The notes below the pieces were generated by a model that saw nothing but the letters and a program-made list of their open reading frames with translations, did no database searches and was not told the DNA's origin. A stretch of 64,000 nucleotides of DNA from Gaiellasilicea sp963789355. Lineage in GTDB: Bacteria > Actinomycetota > Thermoleophilia > Gaiellales > Gaiellaceae. Below are positions 52,472-63,580 of the stretch, piece after piece. The translations under genes were made by a program, and so were the position numbers. Every line of letters begins with the position of its first letter. Position 1 is the stretch's first letter. The stretch spans positions 62,001-126,000 of the forward strand of contig CAWBKK010000010.1 in NCBI GenBank assembly GCA_963789355.1, written 5' to 3'.

Positions 52472-53434
52472 ATGGATCTCGACGTCGTCTTCCTCGGCAC
52501 GGCCGGCTCGATGCCGACCGCGCGCCGCGCCCCCTCGGCCACGCTGGTCCGCCGCGGCGGCGAGCGCCTGCTGATCGACTGCGGCGAGGGAACGCAGCGG
52601 CAGCTCCTGCGCTCCGATCTCGGCCTCGTCGACCTGCAGGAGATCTTCCTCACCCACTACCACGCCGATCACTTCCTCGGCCTGCCCGGGATGTTGAAGA
52701 CGTTCGCGCTGCGCGGACGCGAGCTGCCCCTGACCCTCTATGGGCCCCGCGGGCTCGAGGAGCTGCTCGAGTCCTTGCGACGGATCTTCGGACGGCTCAC
52801 CTTCGACGTCGATGTGGTCGAGCTCGCGCCGGAGGCCGTCCTGGCCCGTGACGGCTACGAGCTGCGGACGTTCCCGGCTCGGCACGGGCGCGACGCGATC
52901 GGCTACGCGTTCGCAGAGCACGCGCGACCGGGCCGCTTCGATGTCGAGGCCGCCGACGCGCTCGGCGTGCCGCCCGGGCGCGAACGCGGCGCGTTGCAGC
53001 AGGGTGAGCCGGTCGCGCTCGCGGACGGGCGCGTCGTCACGCCCGAGCAGGTGCTCGGCGAAGCCCGTCCGGGTCGCAAGGTCGTGCTCACGGGCGATAC
53101 GGCCCCGTCCGACCACGTCGCCGCCGCCGCGTTCGGTGCCGACCTGCTCGTCCACGAGGCGACGTTCTGCGAGGACGAGGCCGAGCGTGCGGTCGAGACC
53201 GAGCACTCGACCGCGCTCGAGGCGGCCCGGGTGGCGAAGGACGCGAACGTTCGGCTGCTGGCGCTGACGCACAGCTCCAGCCGCTACAGCGGCGGCGACG
53301 TCGAGCGCGAGGCGCGGACGGTGTTCCCGGACACGGTCGTGCCGCGCGACTTCGACTTGATCGAGGTGCCGTTCCGCGAGCGGGGCAGCCCCGAGCTCGT
53401 CAAGCGCGGCGCCCGCCTGCCGCGGCCTGCCTGA
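52472..53434 (+). CDS. rnz: Ribonuclease Z
   Basis: tRNA 3'-end endonuclease, needed here because both tRNA genes seen lack encoded CCA. 320 residues of metallo-beta-lactamase fold: VFLGTAGSMPTARRAPSA, zinc motif LTHYHADHFLGLPG, GDTAPSD, VHEATF and ALTHSSSRY. An exosite arm is present in the middle but short. ATG 52472. Transcription runs on toward pyrR, which has its own TAGGAT box after the rnz stop. Confidence 0.93.
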   Translation: MDLDVVFLGTAGSMPTARRAPSATLVRRGGERLLIDCGEGTQRQLLRSDLGLVDLQEIFLTHYHADHFLGLPGMLKTFALRGRELPLTLYGPRGLEELLESLRRIFGRLTFDVDVVELAPEAVLARDGYELRTFPARHGRDAIGYAFAEHARPGRFDVEAADALGVPPGRERGALQQGEPVALADGRVVTPEQVLGEARPGRKVVLTGDTAPSDHVAAAAFGADLLVHEATFCEDEAERAVETEHSTALEAARVAKDANVRLLALTHSSSRYSGGDVEREARTVFPDTVVPRDFDLIEVPFRERGSPELVKRGARLPRPA

Positions 53435-53454
53435 CCTCCATCCGCCGGGCGCGC

Positions 53455-53507
53455 TAGGATCGCACTCGACCCTTTAACCCGGTCCAGAGAGGCCGGAAAG
53501 GATGGGA
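53455..53507 (+). promoter_or_regulatory. pyr operon promoter and PyrR-binding leader hairpin
   Basis: TAGGAT (53455-53460) predicts a leader of about 40 nt. It holds GGTCCAGAGAGGCC (53481-53494), matching the PyrR-binding consensus ARUCCnGnGAGGYU at nearly all places, in a hairpin CCGG-U-CC-AGAGA-GG-CCGG. The Shine-Dalgarno GGAAAGG follows at once. No terminator is seen, so UMP-bound PyrR would block ribosome entry, as shown for mycobacteria. Confidence 0.8.
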
Positions 53508-54080
53508 ATGAATACGCACAGCCCCGACCGCACCGCGGTCAAGACATTGCTGGACGCAGAAGGCCTCGAGCGCACGCTCTCGCGGATCGCGCACGAGATC
53601 ATCGAGCGCAACGACGACCTCGGCCGCCTCGCGCTCGTCGGGATCCACAGCCGTGGCGTCCCGATCGCCGAGCGCCTCGCCGCGTTGATCGAGGAGCGGA
53701 GCGGGGAGGAGGTCGAGCTCGGCGCCGTCGACATCACCCATCACCGCGACGACGCCGTCGCCGGCCGGGAGCAACCGGTCGTCCACGCCACCACGCTCGA
53801 GTTCGAGCTCCGCGGGCTGACGGTCGTCCTCGTCGACGACGTCCTCTACACCGGCCGCACGATCCGCGCGGCGATCGAGACGCTCTTCGAGCACGGCCGC
53901 CCGGCGCGCGTGCAGCTCGCCGTCCTCGTCGACCGCGGTCACCGGGAGCTGCCGATCCGGCCCGACTACGTGGGCAAGAATCTGCCCACCGCCCGCAGCG
54001 AGCGGATTCAGGTCGAGCTGACCGAGATCGACGGCGCGGACCGGATCCTGCTCGTCGGCGCCCCGGAGGAACGGGCATGA
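53508..54080 (+). CDS. pyrR: PyrR bifunctional regulator / uracil phosphoribosyltransferase
   Basis: 190 residues. PRPP loop VVLVDDVLYTGRTIRAAI, RGVPIAERLA, DITHHRDD, VDRGHRELPIRPDYVGKNLPT as in PyrR. Binds the operon leader RNA when UMP is high. ATG 53508 is preferred over ATG 53502 because the Shine-Dalgarno GGAAAGG is 7 bases from it and touches the other. pyrB start overlaps its stop (ATGA). Confidence 0.95.
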   Translation: MNTHSPDRTAVKTLLDAEGLERTLSRIAHEIIERNDDLGRLALVGIHSRGVPIAERLAALIEERSGEEVELGAVDITHHRDDAVAGREQPVVHATTLEFELRGLTVVLVDDVLYTGRTIRAAIETLFEHGRPARVQLAVLVDRGHRELPIRPDYVGKNLPTARSERIQVELTEIDGADRILLVGAPEERA

Positions 54081-54991
54081 ACCATTTGCTCTCGATCGCC
54101 GACCTCACCCGCGACGACGTCGAGCGCATCCTCGAGACCGCCGGGGCGCTTCAGGGCGTCGACGAGAAGCTTCCCACCCTGCAGGGGAAGCTCGTGCTCA
54201 GCCTCTTCTTCGAGTCCTCGACGCGCACCTCGTCGAGCTTCGAGTTGGCCGCGAAGAAGCTCTCGGCCGACGTGATCTCGCTGAAGGCGTCCGGCTCGTC
54301 CGTCGACAAGGGCGAGTCGCTCAAGGACACGGTCCTGACCCTGGCGCAGTACGAGCCGCACGCAATCGTCGTCCGCCACCCGCAGATCGGGGCGCCGCAG
54401 CTCGTCGCCCGCTACTCCGGGGCGGCGGTGGTCAATGCCGGCGACGGCAAGCATCAGCATCCCACCCAGGCGCTGCTCGACCTCTTCACCATGCGCCAGG
54501 CGCTCGGAGGGCTGGAGAACCTTCACGTCGCGATCGTCGGCGACGTCCTCCACAGCCGCGTCGCGCGCTCGCTGATCCAGGCGCTCGCGCTCTTCGGCGC
54601 CCGCACGACGCTTGTCGGCCCGCCGACGCTGCTGCCGCGGGGGATCGAGGCGATGGGCTGCGAGATCGCGACCGAGATCGGCGCCATCGCCGATGCCGAT
54701 GTCGTCTACGTCCTCCGGATGCAGCGGGAGCGGATGGAATCCGCGTTCGTCCCGAGCCTGCGCGAGTACGCGGCCCGCTGGGGGATCACGCCGGAGCGTG
54801 TGCGTCCGGGACAGAAGGTGATGCACCCCGGCCCGATCAACCGCGGCGTCGAGATCGACGGCCGCGTCGCCGACTCCCCCGACTCCCTGATCCTCGAGCA
54901 GGTGCGCTCCGGGCTCGCGGTGCGGATGGCGGTGCTGCACGACCTCCTGACCGCGGACGTGCCGGCGCGCGAGCAGGCGGGCGTCGCATGA
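54077..54991 (+). CDS. pyrB: Aspartate carbamoyltransferase catalytic chain
   Basis: 304 residues. Carbamoyl-phosphate loop FFESSTRTSSSFE, KGESLKDT, VVRHPQIGA, HQHPTQALLDLFT, VGDVLHSRVARSL and C-terminal MHPGPINRGVEI are intact. No pyrI regulatory chain nearby. Coupled to pyrR and pyrC by 4-bp ATGA overlaps. Confidence 0.97.
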   Translation: MNHLLSIADLTRDDVERILETAGALQGVDEKLPTLQGKLVLSLFFESSTRTSSSFELAAKKLSADVISLKASGSSVDKGESLKDTVLTLAQYEPHAIVVRHPQIGAPQLVARYSGAAVVNAGDGKHQHPTQALLDLFTMRQALGGLENLHVAIVGDVLHSRVARSLIQALALFGARTTLVGPPTLLPRGIEAMGCEIATEIGAIADADVVYVLRMQRERMESAFVPSLREYAARWGITPERVRPGQKVMHPGPINRGVEIDGRVADSPDSLILEQVRSGLAVRMAVLHDLLTADVPAREQAGVA

Positions 54992-56250
54992 GCACGCTCT
55001 TCTGCCGCAACGGCCGCTCGGACAGCCTCGTCCTCGAAGGCCGCCTCGGCGGGGGCGAGTGCGTCGCCGTCACCGTCACCGACGGCGTCATCTCGGCGAT
55101 CGAGCCGACAGGGGCGACCGCCCGGGTTCTTGCGCCTGCGTTCGTCGACCCGCACGTGCACCTGCGCTCGCCGGGTCGCGAGGACGAGGAGACGATCGCG
55201 TCCGGCACCGCCGCCGCCGCCGCCGGCGGCTATTGCGCGATCCTGGCGATGCCGAACACCGACCCGATCGTCGACTCCGCCGCAGTTCTCGGCTCGCTCG
55301 TCGAGACGGCCAGGCGCGACGCGCTCGTCCCCACTGGGTTCATGGCCGCGATCTCGAAGCGGCTCGGCGGCGAGGAGCTGACCGAGATGGGGGAGCTGGC
55401 CGACGCGGGCGCCGCCGCCTTCACCGACGACGGCCGTCCGGTCACTTCGGCCGGCCTGATGCGCCGCGCCCTCCAGTACGGCGCCGTCACCGGCCGCACA
55501 CTCGCGCTCCACTGCGAGGAGCCGACGCTCTCCCGCGACGGGCAGGTGCACGAGGGCGCCGTCGCCGCCGAGCTCGGCTTCGCCCCGTACCCGTCGCTCG
55601 CCGAAAGCACGATGGTCGAGCGCGACCTCTCGCTCGCGGCCTACGAGGGCCGGCCGCTGCACCTGATGCACCTCTCTGCAAAAGAGTCGGTGGCAGCGCT
55701 CCGCGGGGCGCAGGAGCGCGGGATTCCGGCGACCGGCGAGGTGACGCCACATCACCTGGTGCTCACCGACGAGGCCGTTCGTTCACTCGATCCGAACGTG
55801 AAGATGAACCCGCCGCTGCGCGCCGAGGACGACCGGCAAGCGCTGATCGAGGCTCTCCGCGACGGCACGATCGCGTGTGTCGCCACCGACCACGCGCCCC
55901 ATTCGCGCGAGGAGAAGGAGACGCCGTTCGAGGAGGCGCCCTTCGGCGTCACCGGCCTCGAGACGTCGTTCGCGGCGCTCTACACCCACCTCGTCGAGAC
56001 CGGGTTCGTCCCGCTCGAGACGCTCCTCGAGCGCATGTCGGCAGGCCCCGCGCGCGCGCTCGGCCTGCCCGAGCCGCGAATCGAAGTCGGCGCCCGCGCC
56101 AACCTCGTCCTGCTCGACCTCGAGGCCGCCTGGACGGTGACCGAGGACGGCTTCCGCTCCCGTTCCGCGAACTCCTGGCTGCTCGGTCGGAGACTCCGCG
56201 GTGCCGTCCTGAAGACGGTGGCGGACGGCCGGCTGGTGCATGCAGCGTGA
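54988..56250 (+). CDS. pyrC: Dihydroorotase
   Basis: 420 residues, type I. Zinc motif DPHVHLRSPGRED, GGYCAILAMPNTDP, LHCEEPTL, HLMHLSAKESV, VATDHAPHSREEK with catalytic Asp, then the C-terminal SRSANSWLLGRRLRGAVL. The carboxylated-Lys position of other families is not obvious, as in some type I enzymes. Overlaps pyrB; its TGA shares a base with the next ATG (TGATG). Confidence 0.95.
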   Translation: MSTLFCRNGRSDSLVLEGRLGGGECVAVTVTDGVISAIEPTGATARVLAPAFVDPHVHLRSPGREDEETIASGTAAAAAGGYCAILAMPNTDPIVDSAAVLGSLVETARRDALVPTGFMAAISKRLGGEELTEMGELADAGAAAFTDDGRPVTSAGLMRRALQYGAVTGRTLALHCEEPTLSRDGQVHEGAVAAELGFAPYPSLAESTMVERDLSLAAYEGRPLHLMHLSAKESVAALRGAQERGIPATGEVTPHHLVLTDEAVRSLDPNVKMNPPLRAEDDRQALIEALRDGTIACVATDHAPHSREEKETPFEEAPFGVTGLETSFAALYTHLVETGFVPLETLLERMSAGPARALGLPEPRIEVGARANLVLLDLEAAWTVTEDGFRSRSANSWLLGRRLRGAVLKTVADGRLVHAA

Positions 56251-56828
56251 TGACCGCCGTCCGGATCCCGGCCGAGCTCGCGCCCTACCTCGACCGGCTC
56301 GTCGAGGTTCTGCACGACAACGCCCCGCTCGAGGCCGTCTACCTGCACGGCTCGGCCTCGCTCGGCGCGTACGAGCACGGCCGCAGCGACGTCGACGTCG
56401 TCGCGGTCACGAGCCGCTCGCTCTCGCTCGACGAGCGCCGCGCCCTCGCGGCCGCGGTCGAGGAGATCCCCGTTCCTGCGCGCAAGCTCGAGCTCGTCGT
56501 CTACCCGCGCGGCAGCGACCGCTGGGAGCTCAACCTGAATACTGGCGAGCACGTCGGTCTCGACCCCGATGCGGAGCCGTCGTTCTGGTTCGTGCTCGAT
56601 CGGGCGATCGCGGAGCAGCACGCACTGGCCTTGCTCGGGCCACCGTGGGCCGAGCTCTTCGAGCCTGAGTCGCGCGCGGCGATCGAGGCCGCGCTCGCCG
56701 ACGTCGTCGCGTTCGACGGCTGGGACGACCCGGCCGGCGACGCCGAGCTGGCGTCGCAGCGCGCACAGGTCTGGCGGGAGACAGGCCGCTGGGTCTCGAA
56801 GCGCGAGGCTGCGGAGTGGCAGGCATGA
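56250..56828 (+). CDS. AadA-like nucleotidyltransferase (short), inside the pyr operon
   Basis: 192 residues. Nucleotidyltransferase signature YLHGSASLGAYEHGRSDVDVV (GS followed by D-x-D), metal Asp pair present; DUF4111-like LELNLNTGEH region and LLGPPWAELF after it. Compared with AadA-type aminoglycoside adenylyltransferases, about 60-70 C-terminal residues are missing: it stops at GRWVSKREAAEWQA. Start overlaps pyrC by one base and its stop overlaps carA (ATGA), so it is a full member of the operon. Role in pyrimidine supply or drug modification is unknown; not proven resistance. Confidence 0.7.
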   Translation: MTAVRIPAELAPYLDRLVEVLHDNAPLEAVYLHGSASLGAYEHGRSDVDVVAVTSRSLSLDERRALAAAVEEIPVPARKLELVVYPRGSDRWELNLNTGEHVGLDPDAEPSFWFVLDRAIAEQHALALLGPPWAELFEPESRAAIEAALADVVAFDGWDDPAGDAELASQRAQVWRETGRWVSKREAAEWQA

Positions 56829-57851
56829 ACGCCTTTCTCGCGCTCGAGGACGGCACGGTCTTCCGCGGCGAGTCGGTCGGTGCCCCGGGAACGGCCTTCG
56901 GCGAGGCGGTCTTCACGACCGCGATGACCGGCTACCAGGAGACCGTCACCGACCCGAGCTTCGCCGAGCAGCTCGTCTGCTTCACGGCGCCGATGGTCGG
57001 CAACTACGGCGTTGCGCCCGGCCGGGGAGAGTCGGCCGGAGTCCACGCGAGGGCGGTGCTGATGCGCGAGGCGCGCGGACCGGAGTGGACGACGTGGCTC
57101 GAGGAGAACGGGATCGTCGCGCTGACCGCCATCGACACCCGCTCGCTCGTGCTTCGCCTCCGTGAAGGCGGCGCGATGCGCGCGGCCGCGGTCGCCGGCA
57201 CCCTGGGAGAGAAAGAGGCCGTCGAGCAGGTGCGCGCGCGGCCGAGCATGGAGGGTGCCGCGCTCGTGGCCCACGTATCCGCGGCCGAACGCTACGTCTA
57301 CGCGGACGCCGGCTCCGTCCGGGTCGCAGTCGTCGACTACGGCTGCAAGCGCTCGATCCTGCGCCGGCTGGCCGGGGCGGGCGCGCAGGTGACGGTGTAC
57401 CCGTGCACAACCGGCGCCGACGAGCTCGCGCGCCACGACGCCGTCCTGCTCTCGAACGGGCCAGGCGACCCCGGCCCGCTCGCGGAGGAGACAAAGGTCG
57501 TGCGGGAGCTGCTCGGCCGCGTCCCGGTGCTCGGGATCTGCCTCGGCCATCAGCTGCTCGGGCTCGCGACCGGCCACGAGACGTTCAAGCTGCCGTTCGG
57601 CCACCGCGGCGCCAATCATCCCGTGCTCGAACGGCGAAGCGGCCGCGTGCTCGTCACGAGCCAGAACCACGGCTTCGCGGTCGCGCCCTCCGACGAGGCG
57701 GAGGCGACACACGTCTCGCTCTACGACGGCACGGTCGAAGGCTTCGACTTCCCGGAGCTCCGGGCGCGCTCGGTGCAGTTCCATCCCGAAGCCGGGCCGG
57801 GTCCGCACGATGCCTGGCCGATCCTGGAACGCTGGGTGGAGGAGCTGCGAG

Positions 57852-57862
<11 letters not shown>
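56825..57862 (+). CDS. carA: Carbamoyl-phosphate synthase small chain
   Basis: 345 residues. N-terminal CPSase domain (FGEAVFTTAMTGYQETVTDP, NYGV), C-terminal class I glutaminase with Cys in GICLGHQLLG, SQNHGFAV and the His-Glu pair VQFHPEAGPGPHD. Supplies ammonia to CarB. ATG 56825 overlaps the preceding stop; GTG 56816 is an alternative three codons up. carB overlaps by 11 bp. Confidence 0.95.
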
Positions 57863-60777
<2,915 letters not shown>

Positions 60778-60797
<20 letters not shown>

Positions 60798-61440
60798 CGT
60801 CACCGGAGCCGAACAGGTTGGCCCGTACACGCTGCTGCGCGTGGACCGTGGCGGCCTCGACGCGGGCGTTCCGGGCCAGTTCTTCATGCTCGAGGCTCCC
60901 GGCCGGGTGCTGCCCCGGCCGATGAGCGTCTGCCTCGCGCCGACGGGCGAGCTTGCCTTCCTGATCGACCCCGTCGGCCCCGGAACCCGCGCGCTGTGTG
61001 AGCTCAACCACCGCGACGAACTGCACGTGCTCGGCCCGCTCGGGAACGGCTTCGACCTCGAGGTCGAGCGGCCGCTGCTCGTCGGCGGCGGGATCGGGAT
61101 CGCGCCGCTGCCCTTCCTCTCCGAGCGGCTCGGTCGGCCACCCGCGATCCTCGGCTTCCGGAGCGACTGGCACGCCGAGGCGGCGGCGCTGCTGCCGGGC
61201 GCCGAGGTCTGCATCGAGCCGACCTACGTCACCGCGTTGCTCCCCGGCGAACGGCACGACGTGCTCGCCTGCGGGCCAGAGCCGATGCTGGCCGCCCTCC
61301 GCGCGCTGGTGCCGGACGCCCAGCTCGCCTGGGAGGCGCCGATGGCCTGCGGCTACGGCGCCTGCTACGGCTGTGCGGTCGAGCTCGACGGCGAGCTGAA
61401 GCGGCTCTGCGTCGAAGGGCCGGTGCTCCGTGCCGCTTGA
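60778..61440 (+). CDS. pyrK: Dihydroorotate dehydrogenase electron-transfer subunit
   Basis: 220 residues. FAD-binding RPMSVC, NAD-domain LLVGGGIGIAPLPF, CGPEPML, and a [2Fe-2S] cluster site MACGYGACYGCAVEL...RLCVEGP with four Cys. Passes electrons from PyrD to NAD. Pairing with class 1B PyrD downstream is normal. Start lies in the carB 3' end; overlaps pyrD by 11 bp. Confidence 0.93.
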
Positions 61441-62350
61441 CGGCTCGGTTCTGCTCAATGCAAGCGGCTGCCTGGACGCGCTGACCGCTCCCGAGGTTGC
61501 GCGCTCGCTCGACGCCTTCGTGACGAAGACGATCACGCCCGAGCCGCGCGAGGGCAACCCGGCTGTGCGGATCGCCGAGACCGACGCCGGGATGCTGAAT
61601 TCGATCGGCCTCGCCAACCCCGGCCGCGAGCGCTTCCTCGCCGCGACGCTGCCACATCTCCGCGAACTCGGCGTCCCCCTCTGGATCTCCGTCGGCGGCT
61701 TCTCCGCGGCCGACTACGCCGAGACCTGTGCCGCGCTCGCCGACGTGGCGGCGATCGAGCTCAACCTCTCCTGCCCCAACGTCGACGAGGCGCCCGAGAG
61801 CGCGGCGGCGATCGTCGCCGCCTGCCGCGCCGCGACGACGCTACCGCTCTACGCGAAGCTCTCGCCCGCGGCCTGGGACCTCGCCGAGGCGGCGCGCGCG
61901 GTCGAGGCGGCAGGCGCGGACGGGCTCTCGCTCGTGAACACCCTCCGCGGGCTCGCGCTCGACCGGAGCACGCTGCGCCCGACGCTCGCGCGGGGTACCG
62001 GCGGCTACTCCGGCCCGGCGCTGAAGCCGGTCGCGCTCGCCGCCGTCTACGCCTGCGCGGCGGCGGTCGAGATCCCGATCGTGGGGATGGGCGGCGTCCG
62101 CTCCGGGCTCGACGCGCTGGAGCTGATCGCGGCCGGCGCGAGCGCCGTCGCGCTCGGCACGATCCTCTTCTCCGACCCCGCCGCGGCCTCCCGGATCCGC
62201 GACGAACTCGACGCCGAGAGTGCCGCGCGGAACCTCGGACATCCTTTGGACGCGCGCGGTCTCGCCCATTCGTCCCTGCAAATGAGCGTATCCAGATCGG
62301 ACAACGGGAGTCAAAAAGTGCCTGGAAACAGGCCAAAAGTGACTGCTTGA
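61430..62350 (+). CDS. pyrD: Dihydroorotate dehydrogenase, class 1B catalytic subunit
   Basis: 306 residues. FMN barrel with ASGCLDALTAPEV, VTKTITPEPREGNP, LNSIGLANPG, active-site Cys in IELNLSCPNVDEAP, LVNTLRGLALDR, GTGGYSGPALKP, IVGMGGVRSGLDAL. A C-terminal extension past about 265 ends in a low-complexity tail (SVSRSDNGSQKVPGNR). GTG 61430. Last gene of the pyr operon here: pyrF and pyrE do not follow. Confidence 0.93.
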   Translation: MPLDGSVLLNASGCLDALTAPEVARSLDAFVTKTITPEPREGNPAVRIAETDAGMLNSIGLANPGRERFLAATLPHLRELGVPLWISVGGFSAADYAETCAALADVAAIELNLSCPNVDEAPESAAAIVAACRAATTLPLYAKLSPAAWDLAEAARAVEAAGADGLSLVNTLRGLALDRSTLRPTLARGTGGYSGPALKPVALAAVYACAAAVEIPIVGMGGVRSGLDALELIAAGASAVALGTILFSDPAAASRIRDELDAESAARNLGHPLDARGLAHSSLQMSVSRSDNGSQKVPGNRPKVTA

Positions 62351-62374
62351 CCGACTTCGGAAGGATGCTAGTAT
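62347..62374 (+). promoter_or_regulatory. Promoter of mihF
   Basis: TTGACC (62347-62352), 16-bp spacer, TAGTAT (62369-62374), ending 9 nt before ATG 62384. Begins at the pyrD stop, so mihF-gmk-rpoZ can be expressed apart from the pyr operon. Confidence 0.6.
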
Positions 62375-62383
62375 CCCGCGCTC

Positions 62384-62716
62384 ATGGTGCCGTCGAAGAC
62401 GCAAGCCCAGGCCCCACTGCGGTCGCTGGATCAGAGGATGGAGGCGCTTAAGCGGGCCAACGACATCCGCGTTCGACGCGCCCAGCTGAAGAAGGATCTG
62501 AAGGACGGACGGGTGCACATCGAGGGGATCCTGCTCGATCCACCCGAGTACGTTTCGACCGCGAAGGTGTTCGACATGCTGATGGCCGTGCCCAAGTTCG
62601 GGCGTGTCAAGGCGGCCCGTCTGCTGAACCAGTGCCGGATCAGCCAGTCGAAGACCGTGGGCGGTCTCTCCGAGCGGCAGCGCGCGGAGCTCATTGGCCT
62701 CTTCAACAACAGATAG
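62384..62716 (+). CDS. mihF: Integration host factor, actinobacterial type
   Basis: 110 residues, nucleoid protein. Helical N-terminus (LRSLDQRMEALKRANDIRVRRAQ), then a helix-two-turn-helix domain with VFDMLMAVPKFGRVKAARLL and TVGGLSERQRAELI. Same neighbourhood (mihF-gmk-rpoZ-coaBC) as in mycobacteria and Streptomyces. ATG 62384 near-leaderless. Confidence 0.95.
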   Translation: MVPSKTQAQAPLRSLDQRMEALKRANDIRVRRAQLKKDLKDGRVHIEGILLDPPEYVSTAKVFDMLMAVPKFGRVKAARLLNQCRISQSKTVGGLSERQRAELIGLFNNR

Positions 62717-63293
62717 GCCGCTGCCCGTCTTCGTGATCACCGGCCCGAGCGGGGCCGGGAAGGGGACGCTGATCAGGCGGCTCCTCGAACGGCATCCCGA
62801 TCTCGAGGTCGCCGTCTCCGCCACCACTCGCCCGCAGCGGCCGAACGAGAAGAACGGCCGTGAGTACTGGTTCCTGAGCGAGGAGGAGTTCGTCGCCCGG
62901 ATCGAGGCGGACGAGTTCCTCGAGCACGTCCAGTTCGTCGGCGGCCGCTACGGGACGCTGGCCTCGGAGATGGATCGGATCGCGGCCGAGGGAAGGGTGT
63001 GCGTGCTCGAGCTCGAGATCGACGGCGCCCAGGCGGTCCAGGCCACGGTCGGCCACAGCATCACGCTCTTCATCGCCGCCGACGTTCCCGAGCTCGAGCG
63101 CCGACTGCGGGCCCGCGCGACCGAGAGCTCCGGCGAGATCGGCCAGCGGATCGCGCTCGCACGGCACCAGCTCGAGCAGGCTTACCGCTTCCGTTACATG
63201 GTCCGAAACGACGACGTCGAGCGCGCGACCGCCGCGCTCTCGGCCCTCGTCCAACAGGAACTGGCGGCTGCGGGTACCATGGCCCGCTCATGA
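62694..63293 (+). CDS. gmk: Guanylate kinase
   Basis: GMP to GDP. 199 residues. P-loop FVITGPSGAGKGTLIRRLL, GMP-binding SATTRPQRPNEKNGREYWFL, FLEHVQFVGGRYGT, LELEIDGAQAV. TTG 62694 inside the mihF 3' end gives a normal N-terminus (MASSTTDRPLPVFVITG); a later GTG at VITG would trim the first strand. Overlaps rpoZ by ATGA. Confidence 0.93.
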   Translation: MASSTTDRPLPVFVITGPSGAGKGTLIRRLLERHPDLEVAVSATTRPQRPNEKNGREYWFLSEEEFVARIEADEFLEHVQFVGGRYGTLASEMDRIAAEGRVCVLELEIDGAQAVQATVGHSITLFIAADVPELERRLRARATESSGEIGQRIALARHQLEQAYRFRYMVRNDDVERATAALSALVQQELAAAGTMARS

Positions 63294-63538
63294 TCCATCC
63301 TCGTATCGATGAGCTGCTGAACACGGACGCCGGTGGGGTCGACTCGCGCTACGCGCTGGTCATCGTCGCGGCGAAGCGCGCGCGGCAGATCAACAACTAT
63401 CACCACCAGCTCGGGGAGGGCATGGGCTTCGAAGAGGCCCCGCCGCCGCTCGTCGAGTCGCGCTCGAAGAACTACTTGACCATGTCTCTGGAGGAGATCG
63501 CCCAGGGCAAGATCAAGTACGACTACGGCAAGAGGTAG
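63290..63538 (+). CDS. rpoZ: RNA polymerase omega subunit
   Basis: 82 residues. Conserved RYALVIVAAKRARQIN core and C-terminal KNYLTMSLEEIAQGKIKYDY. Stabilises beta-prime. Starts in the gmk stop. A weak hairpin (CCGGG-GTAA-CCCGG, about 63548-63561) follows. Confidence 0.93.
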   Translation: MIHPRIDELLNTDAGGVDSRYALVIVAAKRARQINNYHHQLGEGMGFEEAPPPLVESRSKNYLTMSLEEIAQGKIKYDYGKR

Positions 63539-63580
63539 TCGCCACACCCGGGGTAACCCGGTCGTGGGCACAATGAGCGC

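Noticed and set aside
53466..53507. Transcription attenuator upstream of pyrR
   Set aside because: No terminator stem with a T run and no competing anti-terminator; the hairpin touches the ribosome site instead.
56250..56828. Antibiotic-resistance gene aadA
   Set aside because: The C-terminal part of AadA is missing and the gene is embedded in the pyr operon, so resistance cannot be claimed.
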